Shown: positions 43,665 through 52,785, counted from the stretch's first letter. The stretch is 64,000 nt of DNA from UBA9619 sp964630665 (GCA_964630665.1 CAZVVN010000002.1:1-64000); one strand, 5' to 3'. Notes: a model not told the origin generated them from the sequence alone. Translations and numbers: made by a program.

Positions 43665-45095
43665 TCAGCCCTGGTCACGATGGTCGAAGATCCGTTTGGC
43701 CTTGAATTCCGTTTTCGGCAGGGTGTCCGGTGCAATCACTTCGACCTCGCAACGCGCTTCGATCCGGGTCTGGACCGCGTTGGCAACGGCAAGGGCGACC
43801 GCGTCCGGTGATTCATGGTCGACATGCTCAACGCGTACGGTCATCACATCGATGCCGCTCTCACGAGTCTCGATCCGGACATCGAATTCGTCGCCGACGC
43901 CAGCGACAGCGCGCACCGCCTCCTCGATGACCGACGGGTAGAACTTCAGCCCACGCAGGTTGATCAGGTCATCGGCGCGACCACAGAACCCGCCCATGGC
44001 CCGGACATGGGTGCGTCCACAGGCGCAGGGAGAGGAGTCAAAGGTCGTATAGTCTCCAACAATGAAGCGAAGCTGTGAGGAACTCTCGGAATTCATGTTG
44101 GTACAGACGGTGATGCCACGCTGACCCTCGGCTACGGGTTCCAGCGTGTCTGGGTCGATCAGTTCCCAGACCTGGAGGTCCTCCATCAGGTGAGCGTGCA
44201 CCGGTTCACCGGGCAGGCTGGAAGCCGGGCAGGAATAGCCGCCACAATGCGGTGCGGCTTCAGTACAGCCGTAAAACTCCACCAGTCGCGCACCCCACAG
44301 GTCTTCCAGCCGCGCGCGGGTGCTGGAGACCCCGGTTGCCGGTTCGCCACCCGTGAATAGGGTCTTGATCGAAGATTTGGCAGGGTCCATTCCCATGTCC
44401 TGCATGACCCGACCCAGGCGCAGCAACTGCGACGGCAGCGTCGCAAGGACAGTCGGTCGGTATCTTTCGATGATGTTGCAGCGCATCTCGGCTGTCATTC
44501 CGCCGCCGGAAAGACACGGTACCCCCATGTGCGCGAGCGCCTGGCTGACACCCCAGGCCCAGACGTGCGGTCCGAATCCCACCACCAGGAAGACGCTTTC
44601 GCCGGGCCTGGCGCCCAGCGACCAGAGCGCGCGGGCGTTCGCCCAGCGCCACTGCGCGAGGTCGAAAGTGCTATAGCGGAAGACCCGCGGCAGGCCGGTC
44701 GTCCCGGAAGTTGCAAACAGGCTCCAGCCGCGCTCGTTCCACAGAGCATCGTCGTGGGTCGTGTAGGTGCCCCATGGTGGATTGGCCATCAGGTCTTCAA
44801 CCATCTCCTTTTTGTCTAGCGGGGGCCATTGGCTCAGATCATCGACGCTCTGAATATCGCTCGGTGTCAATCCCAGGGCATCGAATCGGCGGCGATAGAA
44901 ATCGCTGTTCTCATAAAGAAAAGGTGTCAGCACTTTCAGTTTTGCATCCTGCAGGGCGCGCAGTTCGTCGCGCGAGGCACAGTCTCGGGGAGGTGCCCAG
45001 AACTCTTGCGAGCCCGGTGCGTCGAAATTTATTCGCTGTGCCTCGAGCAGCGCCAGCCAGCGTTGCCGGGTGACCTGTTTTTTATCCTGGGACAC
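43665..45095 (-). CDS. Phenylacetate-CoA ligase (PaaK)-family AMP-forming ligase
   Basis: A 476-residue adenylate-forming ligase of the PaaK branch, which lacks the large N-terminal domain of FadD-type enzymes. Visible motifs: FATSGTTGLPRVFRYS (P-loop, about 128-143), FYGCTEAAPHCGGY, RFIVGDYTTFD, and a C-terminal RADDLINLRGLKFYPS. Four Cys near SPCACGRTH are unusual but occur in the family. Substrate is an aryl-acetic or other small carboxylic acid. It lies 17 bp after a second AMP-forming ligase, so two acyl-CoA activating enzymes are encoded in tandem. Confidence 0.85.
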   Translation of the reverse strand: MSQDKKQVTRQRWLALLEAQRINFDAPGSQEFWAPPRDCASRDELRALQDAKLKVLTPFLYENSDFYRRRFDALGLTPSDIQSVDDLSQWPPLDKKEMVEDLMANPPWGTYTTHDDALWNERGWSLFATSGTTGLPRVFRYSTFDLAQWRWANARALWSLGARPGESVFLVVGFGPHVWAWGVSQALAHMGVPCLSGGGMTAEMRCNIIERYRPTVLATLPSQLLRLGRVMQDMGMDPAKSSIKTLFTGGEPATGVSSTRARLEDLWGARLVEFYGCTEAAPHCGGYSCPASSLPGEPVHAHLMEDLQVWELIDPDTLEPVAEGQRGITVCTNMNSESSSQLRFIVGDYTTFDSSPCACGRTHVRAMGGFCGRADDLINLRGLKFYPSVIEEAVRAVAGVGDEFDVRIETRESGIDVMTVRVEHVDHESPDAVALAVANAVQTRIEARCEVEVIAPDTLPKTEFKAKRIFDHRDQG

Positions 45096-45112
45096 GAGGC
45101 CTCCTGTGATGC

Positions 45113-46756
45113 TCAGACACGCTGTTGTCCGCGCAGCAAAAAGCGCTGGACCTTGCCACTGGGTGTCTTGGGCAGTTGGTCGATGAACTCGATCTCACGC
45201 GGGTAGGCGTGCGCTGAAAGATTGGACTGTACAAAGACCCGCAAGGCCTCGGACAGCTCAACCGAGGGGTTGTGGCCTGGCTTTAGGACCACAAAGGCTT
45301 TAACGATCTCGCCCCGCACCTCGTCCGGTATACCGATGACTGCAGCCTCTGCCACTGCTGGGTGGGCGATCAGTGCGCTTTCCGGTTCAAAAGGGCCGAT
45401 TCTGTAACCCGCGCTGGTGATGATGTCATCGTCGCGCCCGCTGAAGGCAATATAGCCGTCTCGGTCCTGGCTGGCGGAATCGCCCGTCAGATAGTAACGG
45501 CCATTGGCCGTGAAGCGCTCCGAGGTTCTTTCCGGATCCTGGTAGTAACCGCGAAACCAGAAAAGCGGTGAGTTGTGGGTGTCTACTGCGATCTGTCCCT
45601 CCTGTCCGGGACCCAGTTCGGCGCCACCGTCGTCCAGGATCACGATCCGGAACCCCGGCATGGCGTGCCCCATCGATCCCGGGCGAAGTTCGCGTTTTAA
45701 GGCTGGCAGGTGATGATTGCACACCATCATCCCACCTTCGGTCTGGCCGTAATGGTCGTGTATGCTGACTCCCAGTTGCTCGCTGCCCCAGGCGACGATG
45801 TCAGGGTTCAGCGGTTCACCGGCGCACGAAGCCAGGCGCAGCATCAGGCTGGGTTCGTTGCCCGGCAACTGACCGGCTGCACGCATCATCCGGAACACCG
45901 TCGGTGCGGTCGCCGCGTTGGTGACCTGGTATTTCTCCAGAAACCCGTAAGTCGCCTGGACGTCGAACGGTGCATTGAGAAATAGAATCGGTTTTCCGAG
46001 CAGCAGTGGACCGGCGAGAGCGTAGAACAGCCCGTAGGCCCAGCCTGGATCAGCCATGTTCCAGTACACATCATCATCGTGCACATCCAAGCCGCAGCGC
46101 ATGTATGCCTCGAAGGAGGCCAGTGCCTTGACCGGCACTTCGACACCTTTCGGGCTGCCGGTAGTGCCCGACGTGTAGATCAGAATCAGCAGTTCGTCAC
46201 CCGCTACAGGAACCGCCACCTGGTGTGGTTCTGCGCCATCGACTGCTGCGTTGAAGTCGATGTCGCCCGCCGCTGGAAGGTGCTCATCACTGGTGACAGT
46301 GATGATCTTCGGTGCAGGGGTGCCCAAATCGGCTTCCTCGAGCTTCGCCCGGTTGGCCGTGTCCGTCACGATCACAGCTGCAGCGCTGTTGCCGACCCGC
46401 GAGCCGATCGCCTGTGGTCCGAAGGCGGTGAACAGCGGAACGTGGGCCGCACCCAGGCGCCAGAGGCCGAGCGTTGCCACCACCAGCGCCAGGGACTTGG
46501 GCAGCAAGGTTGCTACCCGGTCGCCGCGCGCGATACCAAGCGACTGTAGAACAGCGGCGAACCGGCCTGACAGATCACGCAGCTCGGTATAGGTGTAGGT
46601 CGCCTCACTGCCGATGGCGTCTTCGTAGATCAGCCCAGGACTGTCTCCGGCATGGCGGTCACACAGAAGGTCCGCGACCACGACGGGCGGGCCGTCATAC
46701 GTCTTTTGCCATTCGTCTATCTGGCTCTGAAGCGGATCGTCGGTCGCGGGCGGCAT
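45113..46756 (-). CDS. AMP-forming acyl-CoA synthetase (acetyl/propionyl-CoA synthetase-like)
   Basis: A 547-residue ligase with YTSGTTGSPKGVEV (P-loop, about 194-207), DHYGQTEGGM, YYLTGDSASQDRDGYI and the catalytic lysine in TPSGKVQRFLL. General sequence is of the Acs/medium-chain acyl-CoA synthetase type and shares the ISPFE/IGPFE hinge motif with the ligase at 2110-3744. Together with the PaaK-like and MetE-like genes it forms a three-gene minus-strand unit. Substrate is unknown. The ATG at 46756 is 177 bp from the divergent M81 gene. Confidence 0.87.
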   Translation of the reverse strand: MPPATDDPLQSQIDEWQKTYDGPPVVVADLLCDRHAGDSPGLIYEDAIGSEATYTYTELRDLSGRFAAVLQSLGIARGDRVATLLPKSLALVVATLGLWRLGAAHVPLFTAFGPQAIGSRVGNSAAAVIVTDTANRAKLEEADLGTPAPKIITVTSDEHLPAAGDIDFNAAVDGAEPHQVAVPVAGDELLILIYTSGTTGSPKGVEVPVKALASFEAYMRCGLDVHDDDVYWNMADPGWAYGLFYALAGPLLLGKPILFLNAPFDVQATYGFLEKYQVTNAATAPTVFRMMRAAGQLPGNEPSLMLRLASCAGEPLNPDIVAWGSEQLGVSIHDHYGQTEGGMMVCNHHLPALKRELRPGSMGHAMPGFRIVILDDGGAELGPGQEGQIAVDTHNSPLFWFRGYYQDPERTSERFTANGRYYLTGDSASQDRDGYIAFSGRDDDIITSAGYRIGPFEPESALIAHPAVAEAAVIGIPDEVRGEIVKAFVVLKPGHNPSVELSEALRVFVQSNLSAHAYPREIEFIDQLPKTPSGKVQRFLLRGQQRV

Positions 46757-46882
46757 GTTTTAGCTCATAGCAGTTGCCTGGCTCAGTCATGCGGCCAGGC
46801 GGCCAATAGAATCATTTCTGTCGGCATTCTGGCACCCATCCGCGCAAGGGGTCAAACCTACAAGACAGCAGAAGGAGCGGTT

Positions 46883-46888
46883 TATACT
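46883..46888 (+). promoter_or_regulatory. TATACT -10 element before the M81 peptidase gene
   Basis: TATACT in GGTTTATACT, 45 bp before ATG 46933. The same 10 bases occur at the two other promoters near 20510 and 29465. Just downstream CCCGG (46891-46895) and CCGGG (46904-46908) form a short inverted repeat. Confidence 0.35.
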
Positions 46889-46932
46889 TTCCCGGAACCC
46901 GAACCGGGCTCAACCCTTTCAGGAGCACCGCC

Positions 46933-48435
46933 ATGCACATTGTCATCGCCCAGATGAGTCACGAGACAAACACGTTCTCACCCGTGGTCAGCGACCTTGC
47001 GCGTTTCTCACCCGGCGGCAGCGGAAATCCAATGGAAGGTGATGCAGTTAAGGACGTGTTTCGCGGTACGGCGAGCTGCATGGGAGGTTACCTCGCCGTA
47101 GCCGAAGCGAGCGGTGCAGATATTACGATTCCGGTTGTTGCAGGGGCGCCGCCGTCGGGCCCCGTCGAGGACGATGCTTACGAGTATATCGCGGCTAAGA
47201 TCGTGCAGGCGGCAGCCGATGGCTGCGACGCACTGTTTCTCGATCTGCATGGCGCTATGGTGACGCGCTCGGTCGAAGACGGAGAAGGGGAATTGCTGCG
47301 CCGCATCCGGCAAGTCAATCCGGATGTGCCTATTGCTGTCGCCCTCGACATGCACGCCAATCTTTATGACGACATCGTCGGGCTGTCGACGGTGATCACG
47401 GGTTACCATACCTACCCGCACATCGACATGTACGAGACCGCCGAGCTGGCCGGCCGGATACTGGTCGATCACATTCAAAAAGAAGTCATGCCGACAATGG
47501 CCTGGGGCAATAACCCCATGCTGCCGCACATCATGCGCCAGGGCACCGATGATCTGCCCAATCGGGCCCTGCAGGAACGTGCTATGGAGATGGAGCGCGA
47601 GGGAGCGCTCGCGGTCAGTTTATTTACCGGTTTTCCGCATGCAGACATCAGCCAGGCAGGCCTGTCGGTTGTGGTGGCCACAGATAACGATCCTGATCTT
47701 GCCGTAAAGCTGCGCGACGAGTTACTTGACCAGGCGTGGACGGACAGGGAGCGTTTCGTTTACCGGCTGGAGCCACTGGAGGTGTCGGTGAGCCGTGCGA
47801 AGCAACTGGGTGACCAGCCCAGTAGCGACGGTCCCGTCCTGATCCTCGATCACTATGACAATACCGCATCCGGCGGCACCATGGACACGACCAACGTGCT
47901 GGCCGAGGTCCTGAAGCAGGGTATCGACGACGTTGCCTTCTGCGGGATTTTCGACCCCGAGGCAGTTGAGCATCTGTACTCGTCCGGTGTTGGCAGCGAG
48001 GTGACCCTGCCTCTGGGTGGCCGATTGCCGATGCCCGCGTTACACCGTCAGAGCCGCCCACTTGAGGTCAGCGGCCGCGTCAAGTGCCTGACAGACGGTC
48101 GTTTTGAAACCAGCATAGCCATGGGACGGGGTCTGATGACCGACATGGGAAAGACGGCAGTTCTTTCGGTCGGCAGTGTCGACATCATGGTGATCTCGCG
48201 TCACTTTGAACCTGTGGATCCTGGCTGTTTCCGTTCGGTCGGTATAGAGCCGACCGAACGGCGTTTCCTGATGCTGAAAAGCCGCATTCACTACCGGGTG
48301 GGTTTTCGGGATCTGGCCCGTGAGGTGGTCGAGTGCGCGGGTCTCGGCGTCTGTACATCGGATTATTCGGAGATCAGTTTCGAGAACGTACGCCGGCCGA
48401 TCTACCCGCTTGACGAGATCAAGATGAGGAATTGA
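46933..48435 (+). CDS. M81 family metallopeptidase (microcystinase C/MlrC-like)
   Basis: A 500-residue metallopeptidase-like protein. It begins MHIVIAQMSHETNTFSPV with the family HETNTF motif, followed by LDLHGAMVT, VALDMHANL and GYHTYPHIDMYETA, the Zn-binding region of the N-terminal MlrC domain. The C-terminal MlrC domain begins near residue 300 with LDHYDNTASGGTMDTT. MlrC hydrolyses linearised microcystin and the tetrapeptide, but most members are in organisms without that pathway, and here mlrA/B are absent; the substrate may be another peptide or amide. CAGGAG precedes ATG 46933. Confidence 0.88.
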   Translation: MHIVIAQMSHETNTFSPVVSDLARFSPGGSGNPMEGDAVKDVFRGTASCMGGYLAVAEASGADITIPVVAGAPPSGPVEDDAYEYIAAKIVQAAADGCDALFLDLHGAMVTRSVEDGEGELLRRIRQVNPDVPIAVALDMHANLYDDIVGLSTVITGYHTYPHIDMYETAELAGRILVDHIQKEVMPTMAWGNNPMLPHIMRQGTDDLPNRALQERAMEMEREGALAVSLFTGFPHADISQAGLSVVVATDNDPDLAVKLRDELLDQAWTDRERFVYRLEPLEVSVSRAKQLGDQPSSDGPVLILDHYDNTASGGTMDTTNVLAEVLKQGIDDVAFCGIFDPEAVEHLYSSGVGSEVTLPLGGRLPMPALHRQSRPLEVSGRVKCLTDGRFETSIAMGRGLMTDMGKTAVLSVGSVDIMVISRHFEPVDPGCFRSVGIEPTERRFLMLKSRIHYRVGFRDLAREVVECAGLGVCTSDYSEISFENVRRPIYPLDEIKMRN

Positions 48436-48537
48436 GTATGACGAGTATTCTTCAGCCAGGCGTTGATTCGCCCCGACAAGCTTAAAGCATTTTGATTGCA
48501 CTGCTGTCAGATTGAGTCAAACAAGTCGTTTCCACAA

Positions 48538-48551
48538 TGCAAGATCTTGCA
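48538..48551. promoter_or_regulatory. Perfect 14-bp palindrome TGCAAGATCTTGCA
   Basis: A perfect palindrome in the 243-bp gap between the M81 gene and the LsrF-like gene, 29 bp upstream of a candidate -35 box. Its position and symmetry suggest a repressor or activator site. No regulator gene is adjacent. Confidence 0.4.
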
Positions 48552-48579
48552 GTACCCTGCTACGCCGCAAGCTGCTGCG

Positions 48580-48608
48580 TTTACACTCTGTGGTCCGGGC
48601 GATAGACT
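48580..48608 (+). promoter_or_regulatory. Sigma70-like promoter before the LsrF-like gene
   Basis: TTTACA (48580-48585), 17-bp spacer, TAGACT (48603-48608), about 70 bp before ATG 48679. The spacing is ideal and both boxes are fair matches. Confidence 0.45.
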
Positions 48609-48678
48609 TTGACGGTTACACCTGCCTTCCACACAGAAGGTCGTCTCCCCAATCGCCAACCGATGGAGATTGAAACTC

Positions 48679-49575
48679 ATGGCTGACGCAGACAATACCG
48701 AGGCCAAGAATTACGCAGCCGATGTTCCGATGCGCAGCGAGCCCTTTTTTCTCAAAGGTTCGAACAACCTTGACTGGGGAATGAAAAATCGCCTGGCTGC
48801 GATCTTCAACTCCTCCTCTGGCCGTACCGTCATGTTGGCATTCGACCACGGCTATTTCCTGGGCCCGACCAGTGGCCTGGAGCGGGTCGACCTGAATATC
48901 GTTCCTCTGATCCAATATGCTGACACATTGATGTTGACTCGTGGCATCCTGCGGACCAGCATTCCCCCGACCTATACCAGAGGTATCGTGCTGCGGGCCA
49001 GCGGCGGTCCGAGCATTTTGAAAGAGCTCTCCAACGAGGAGATTGCCGTCAGTATCGACGAGGCCATTCGCCTTAACGTGGCAGCCATGGCCGTTCAGGT
49101 GTTCGTCGGCGGTGAACATGAGACCCGCTCGGTCCACAACATGACGCGGCTTGTAGATATGGGTAATCGTCACGGAATCGCAACGCTCGCCGTGACTGCA
49201 GTGGGGACGGATATGGTTCGTGACGCCAAATACATGCGTTTGGCGACCCGGATGTGTGCCGAGCTTGGTGCCACCTACGTTAAGACCTACTATGTCGACG
49301 AGGGCTTCGAGACGGTTACCGCTGCGTGTCCCGTACCGATCGTCATTGCCGGTGGTAAGAAGCTGCCCGAGGCCGAGGCGTTGCAGCTCGCCCACAACGC
49401 GGTACAGCAGGGAGCAGCCGGCGTCGACATGGGACGGAACATATTCCAGTCGGAAGCCCCTGTGGCCATGATCCAGGCTGTGCGAGGTGTGGTTCACAAG
49501 AATCTCTCTCCAAAAGAGGCTTACGACCTCTATCTGACACTCAAAGACGGCGACGAGCATCCGGCTGACAGTTGA
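48679..49575 (+). CDS. LsrF-like class I aldolase/thiolase (DeoC/FbaB family)
   Basis: A 298-residue protein that matches E. coli LsrF along its length by eye: LDWGMKNRLAAIF, VMLAFDHGYFLGPTSGLERVD, TRGILR, VKTYYVDEGF and the CPVPIVIAGGKK stretch. LsrF transfers acetyl from phosphorylated autoinducer-2 product to CoA. The Schiff-base lysine of VKTYYV is kept. No lsrK, lsrG or transporter genes are nearby, so this may act on a different phosphosugar. ATG 48679 has GGAG 11 bp upstream. A decayed epimerase-like gene and a bifunctional aldolase/SDR follow on the same strand, a sugar or deoxysugar breakdown setting. Confidence 0.85.
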   Translation: MADADNTEAKNYAADVPMRSEPFFLKGSNNLDWGMKNRLAAIFNSSSGRTVMLAFDHGYFLGPTSGLERVDLNIVPLIQYADTLMLTRGILRTSIPPTYTRGIVLRASGGPSILKELSNEEIAVSIDEAIRLNVAAMAVQVFVGGEHETRSVHNMTRLVDMGNRHGIATLAVTAVGTDMVRDAKYMRLATRMCAELGATYVKTYYVDEGFETVTAACPVPIVIAGGKKLPEAEALQLAHNAVQQGAAGVDMGRNIFQSEAPVAMIQAVRGVVHKNLSPKEAYDLYLTLKDGDEHPADS

Positions 49576-49586
49576 GCGAACGCCGC

Positions 49587-49820
49587 GCGAATATGGCGAG
49601 CCCCTCGAACACAGTAGCGTCAAGCTGGCTCGCTTCGAGGTGATGGATGGATGCTTCATGTCCCATGACGATTATTAGCCCGCCGACCGTTGGTGCCGTG
49701 CTTACATCGCGTATCAGAAATGTGTACCTGATGATCACCGATTCGATCGATAAGATCGCGGATTATGTGAAGGCTGGTGCTGAGATCATCACTGTTTACT
49801 CTGTAGTGGAGGCACGCTGA
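49587..49820 (+). pseudogene. Frameshifted remnant of a ribulose-phosphate-3-epimerase-like gene
   Basis: No intact gene lies here, but the translation in shifting frames keeps the N-terminal order of an Rpe/AlsE barrel. It reads ANMAS (49587, frame of the final segment), then FEVMDGCFMS (49634-49663, another frame, compare the epimerase VMDGHFVPN), then from 49665 MTIISPPTVGAVL, NVYLMITDS and YVKAGAEIITVY, which parallel the epimerase LTIGPPVV, VHLMI.DP and FAKAGADIITVH. At least one frameshift and a TGA at 49641 interrupt it, and only the first third of a normal gene remains, ending in TGA 49818. It lies between two sugar-aldolase genes, where an epimerase would make sense. Confidence 0.6.
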
Positions 49821-49822
49821 TC

Positions 49823-51934
49823 GTGGAAAATCGCTGGTCGGATGTCGAGGCGAGACAGTTCGTCGAACGATACGGGGTAGACCATGGCGAGGAATTGGCT
49901 CTGCGAACATACACCAGTCGCCTGATCGGTACTGAGCCCTCTCTCGTGCTCCACGGTGGAGGAAACACCTCCGTCAAAGGGACGCTACCGAACCTTTTCG
50001 GAGAAACCGCAGCTGCTCTTTTCATCAAAGCCTCGGGACAGGACCTGGCAACCATTGCTCCCGAGGGCCACGTACCGGTAGACCTTGCCTACCTGCAACG
50101 GCTTCACGAAGTCGAAGATCTTTCTGACGGAGCGTTGTTGAACGAGCTTCGTACCCATCTTCTCGACCACCGTTCTCCGACGCCCTCGATTGAGACGCCT
50201 GTCCACGCATGTCTGCCAGGCCGCGTCATCGATCATACTCATGCTGATGCGATTCTTACTCTGACCAATCAGGCCGATGGAACCCGGCACGTGCGCGCTG
50301 CGCTCGGAGATGACATCGTGATCCTGCCCTATATACCACCCGGCATTCGTCTGGCTAAGGCGTGCGCCGCCGCGGTTGCTGCGACGCCGGGAGCTCAGGC
50401 CATGGTATGGGCACATCATGGCATTACTGTCTGGGCAGAGACGGCACGCGAGAGTTACGGTCGAATGATCGATCTCGTTTCACGTGCCGAGGCATACCTG
50501 GAGAAAACTGCGACCAGAGTTCTGGTGTCCATACGAGAGACATCGGCAGATCTCGCCGGCCAGCGTTTGTCCAGTGTGGCGCCTCTGCTGCGTGGCCGGC
50601 TTGCGCGCGCGACCGGTGATCCGGACCGTCCGTACCAACGAATGGTGCTCCGCCCGCTGGCGACACCGGAGATTCTCGCCTTCCTCGATACTGAGGAGGC
50701 CCGGATACTGGCACTTTCGCCCCCGCTCACTGCCGATCATCTGATTCGGACGAAGATTCTGCCGGCGTGGATAGGCGACCCGGCCTACGATGACGAGGCA
50801 CTGCTCATACGCCAGATCGAGACTGGACTCCAGCACTACGCCGAAGACTACCGCGCTTACCTTGACCGCCATAGCAACCGCTTGCCCGCCGGTATCGAGC
50901 CATTCGAGCCATCTCCGACGGTCGTCCTTTTCCCCGGAATGGGAGCACTCTGTGTAGGTGAGGACGCCCGCTCGGCCGTGATCGCTCGCGATATTACGGC
51001 CCAGACATTTTCCGCAAAGGCCTTAATCGCAGCCATGGGTTCGCGCTATCAGGCTCCCGGCGAAGAGCATCTTTTCGACATGGAGTATCGACCGATGCAG
51101 CAGGCGAAGCTGGCTCGGGCAGGTGCCCCGCCTCTGTGTGGTCGAGTCGCACTGGTGACCGGTGCGGGGGGTGCAATTGGTTCGGGTATCTCCGAGCGGC
51201 TTCTCTTGGAGGGTGCGCACGTGGCGGTCACAGACTTACCTGGTGATTCGCTCAGCCAACTGACTGAATCGTTAGGCCAGAAGTTTCCCGACCGGGTTCT
51301 TGCCATTGGCCTCGACGTCACCGATCCCGGTTCCGTCACCGACGGCTTCGCACAGGTGAGCCGCGCATGGGGCGGTGTGGACATCGTTGTGATCAATGCT
51401 GGACTGGCCCACGTTTCCTCACTAGAGGCCATGGAAATTGAGAAGTTTCAGCAACTCGAGCGGGTTAATACACATGGCACTTTGTTGCTGTTGCGCGAGG
51501 CGGCACGGCATATGAAACGGCAAGGGACCGGTGGTGACATCGTGCTGGTTTCAACCAAGAATGTCTTCGCACCCGGCGCTGAATTCGGGGCTTACAGTGC
51601 TACCAAGGCAGCCGGTCACCAGCTCGCTCGGATCGCCAGTCAGGAGTTCGCCGCTGATGACGTGCGCGTGAACATGGTCGCTCCCGACGCAGTTTTTTCA
51701 CACGGGGAGCGACCCTCCGGCCTTTGGGCAGAGGTCGGTCCGGAGCGCATGCTCGCCCGAGGGCTCGATGCCGATGGTCTTGAAGCATACTACCGCGATC
51801 GGAATCTCTTGAAAGCGCGGATCACCGCCAAGCACGTTGGCAGCGCTGTGCTCTTCTTCTTGACGCGCGCCACCCCGACCACTGGTGTGACATTGCCTGT
51901 GGATGGTGGTTTGCCTGACGCCACGCCACGTTAA
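49823..51934 (+). CDS. Bifunctional class II aldolase / short-chain dehydrogenase
   Basis: A 703-residue fusion. The N-terminal half is a class II aldolase/adducin domain with HGGGNTSVKG near 40 and the metal-binding DHTHADAIL and WAHHGITVW His pairs. From about residue 435 an SDR domain follows (VALVTGAGGAIGSG, VINAGLAH, and the catalytic YSATKAAGHQ near 590). The architecture is that of RhaD/YdfG-type fusions that oxidise a sugar or sugar acid and cleave it. GTG 49823 follows the decayed epimerase-like gene by 2 bp, so the three were probably once one operon with the LsrF-like aldolase. The sugar is not identifiable. Confidence 0.88.
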   Translation: MENRWSDVEARQFVERYGVDHGEELALRTYTSRLIGTEPSLVLHGGGNTSVKGTLPNLFGETAAALFIKASGQDLATIAPEGHVPVDLAYLQRLHEVEDLSDGALLNELRTHLLDHRSPTPSIETPVHACLPGRVIDHTHADAILTLTNQADGTRHVRAALGDDIVILPYIPPGIRLAKACAAAVAATPGAQAMVWAHHGITVWAETARESYGRMIDLVSRAEAYLEKTATRVLVSIRETSADLAGQRLSSVAPLLRGRLARATGDPDRPYQRMVLRPLATPEILAFLDTEEARILALSPPLTADHLIRTKILPAWIGDPAYDDEALLIRQIETGLQHYAEDYRAYLDRHSNRLPAGIEPFEPSPTVVLFPGMGALCVGEDARSAVIARDITAQTFSAKALIAAMGSRYQAPGEEHLFDMEYRPMQQAKLARAGAPPLCGRVALVTGAGGAIGSGISERLLLEGAHVAVTDLPGDSLSQLTESLGQKFPDRVLAIGLDVTDPGSVTDGFAQVSRAWGGVDIVVINAGLAHVSSLEAMEIEKFQQLERVNTHGTLLLLREAARHMKRQGTGGDIVLVSTKNVFAPGAEFGAYSATKAAGHQLARIASQEFAADDVRVNMVAPDAVFSHGERPSGLWAEVGPERMLARGLDADGLEAYYRDRNLLKARITAKHVGSAVLFFLTRATPTTGVTLPVDGGLPDATPR

Positions 51935-52095
51935 CAAACATCTACCTTCAAAGCACCATTCCGCGTCTGTGGCAATCGCAATATCAATCCAGATAAACCG
52001 AACAGCAGCTACGTAACCGGCACCGCTCCTTCAAATTTCGGGTGCTTGGCAGTTAAAACGATTGACCATTGAGCTTAAAGAAACTCAGACCTTAA
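51935..52095. other. Short non-coding stretch at the edge of an A+T-rich islet
   Basis: I see no gene, clear promoter or terminator here. Base composition becomes visibly richer in A+T than the preceding genes, and this continues to about 53720. Confidence 0.4.
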
Positions 52096-52572
52096 TTACT
52101 GGCACCAGGCCATAACATACAATTTTTCCGACTGACCAGTCGGCGCATATCCCTTGACAATCGATTTTAGAGCCGCTGTAGCTTTCCACCATGGCGGGCC
52201 AGGTTCGTAATGATCGCTGTCTGGATCGCAGTTCGGATCTAACACACAAGTGTGTCTAAACTGATCACCCCCCCCCAACTCACATGTTGCTGACGCTGCA
52301 GCCTTATCTTGCCAACCATCTTTGTAACAGGTGTCATTTTCGGCACAGGCTCTAAAACAGTTGGCAAGCCCATAATAGGTCTCGTGATCCCCCTTCCCCA
52401 CCACACACGGATTCTCCGAATTCCATCCAACAGGTGGGTCCCAACAGGCAGGATCATCTGGAAAATCAGAACTTCAGGGAGTCTTATTCGTGGCACGATC
52501 CTGCCATGATTCGGCAAAGGCGTAGCCCTGAATGGCCAACACGCCTGACAATACGACCAGCATTTTTTTCAT
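52096..52572 (-). pseudogene. Secreted Cys-rich small protein gene interrupted by an in-frame TGA
   Basis: On the minus strand GGGAGGA precedes ATG 52572. The reading frame gives a good Sec signal peptide, MKKMLVVLSGVLAIQG-YAFA, cut before ES, then SWQDRATNKTP and an in-frame TGA at 52476-52474. The same frame continues uninterrupted to TAA at 52098-52096, with a mature region of nine cysteines (for example ACWDPPVGW, LANCFRACAENDTC, RHTCVLDPNC) but no membrane segment. Read through, the product would be 158 residues. I do not recognise the family. It could be a recent nonsense mutation, or the part from the GTG at 52404 could be made separately. A nine-G run on the coding strand lies within it. 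Confidence 0.5.
52268..52276. repeat. Nine-base C/G homopolymer inside the Cys-rich gene
   Basis: Nine consecutive C on the plus strand encode part of the Glu-Leu-Gly-Gly-Gly segment on the minus strand. A run of this length is prone to slippage in replication or sequencing. Confidence 0.7.
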
Positions 52573-52785
52573 TATCATTCCTCCCGGTTGGGTTTATTGA
52601 TCTCAGCCTCTATCGGGTCTGTAGACACCAGACTACACTCAAACAATCGAACAACAGTACTAGTTATGGCCTTTCATTGAAGAGCCTTCATGGTCCTGTA
52701 TTCAACTGCCAGGGATGATCGGCTTATATACGCGGCTTTTCCCCAGAAAGATTTCAAGCAGGTTGTAGACAGTATCAGATAGGGC

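Noticed and set aside
52474..52476. TGA in the Cys-rich gene as a selenocysteine codon
   Set aside because: Only a 4-bp stem with a 6-nt loop can be drawn just after the TGA, far weaker than a bacterial SECIS element, and no known selenoprotein motif surrounds it.
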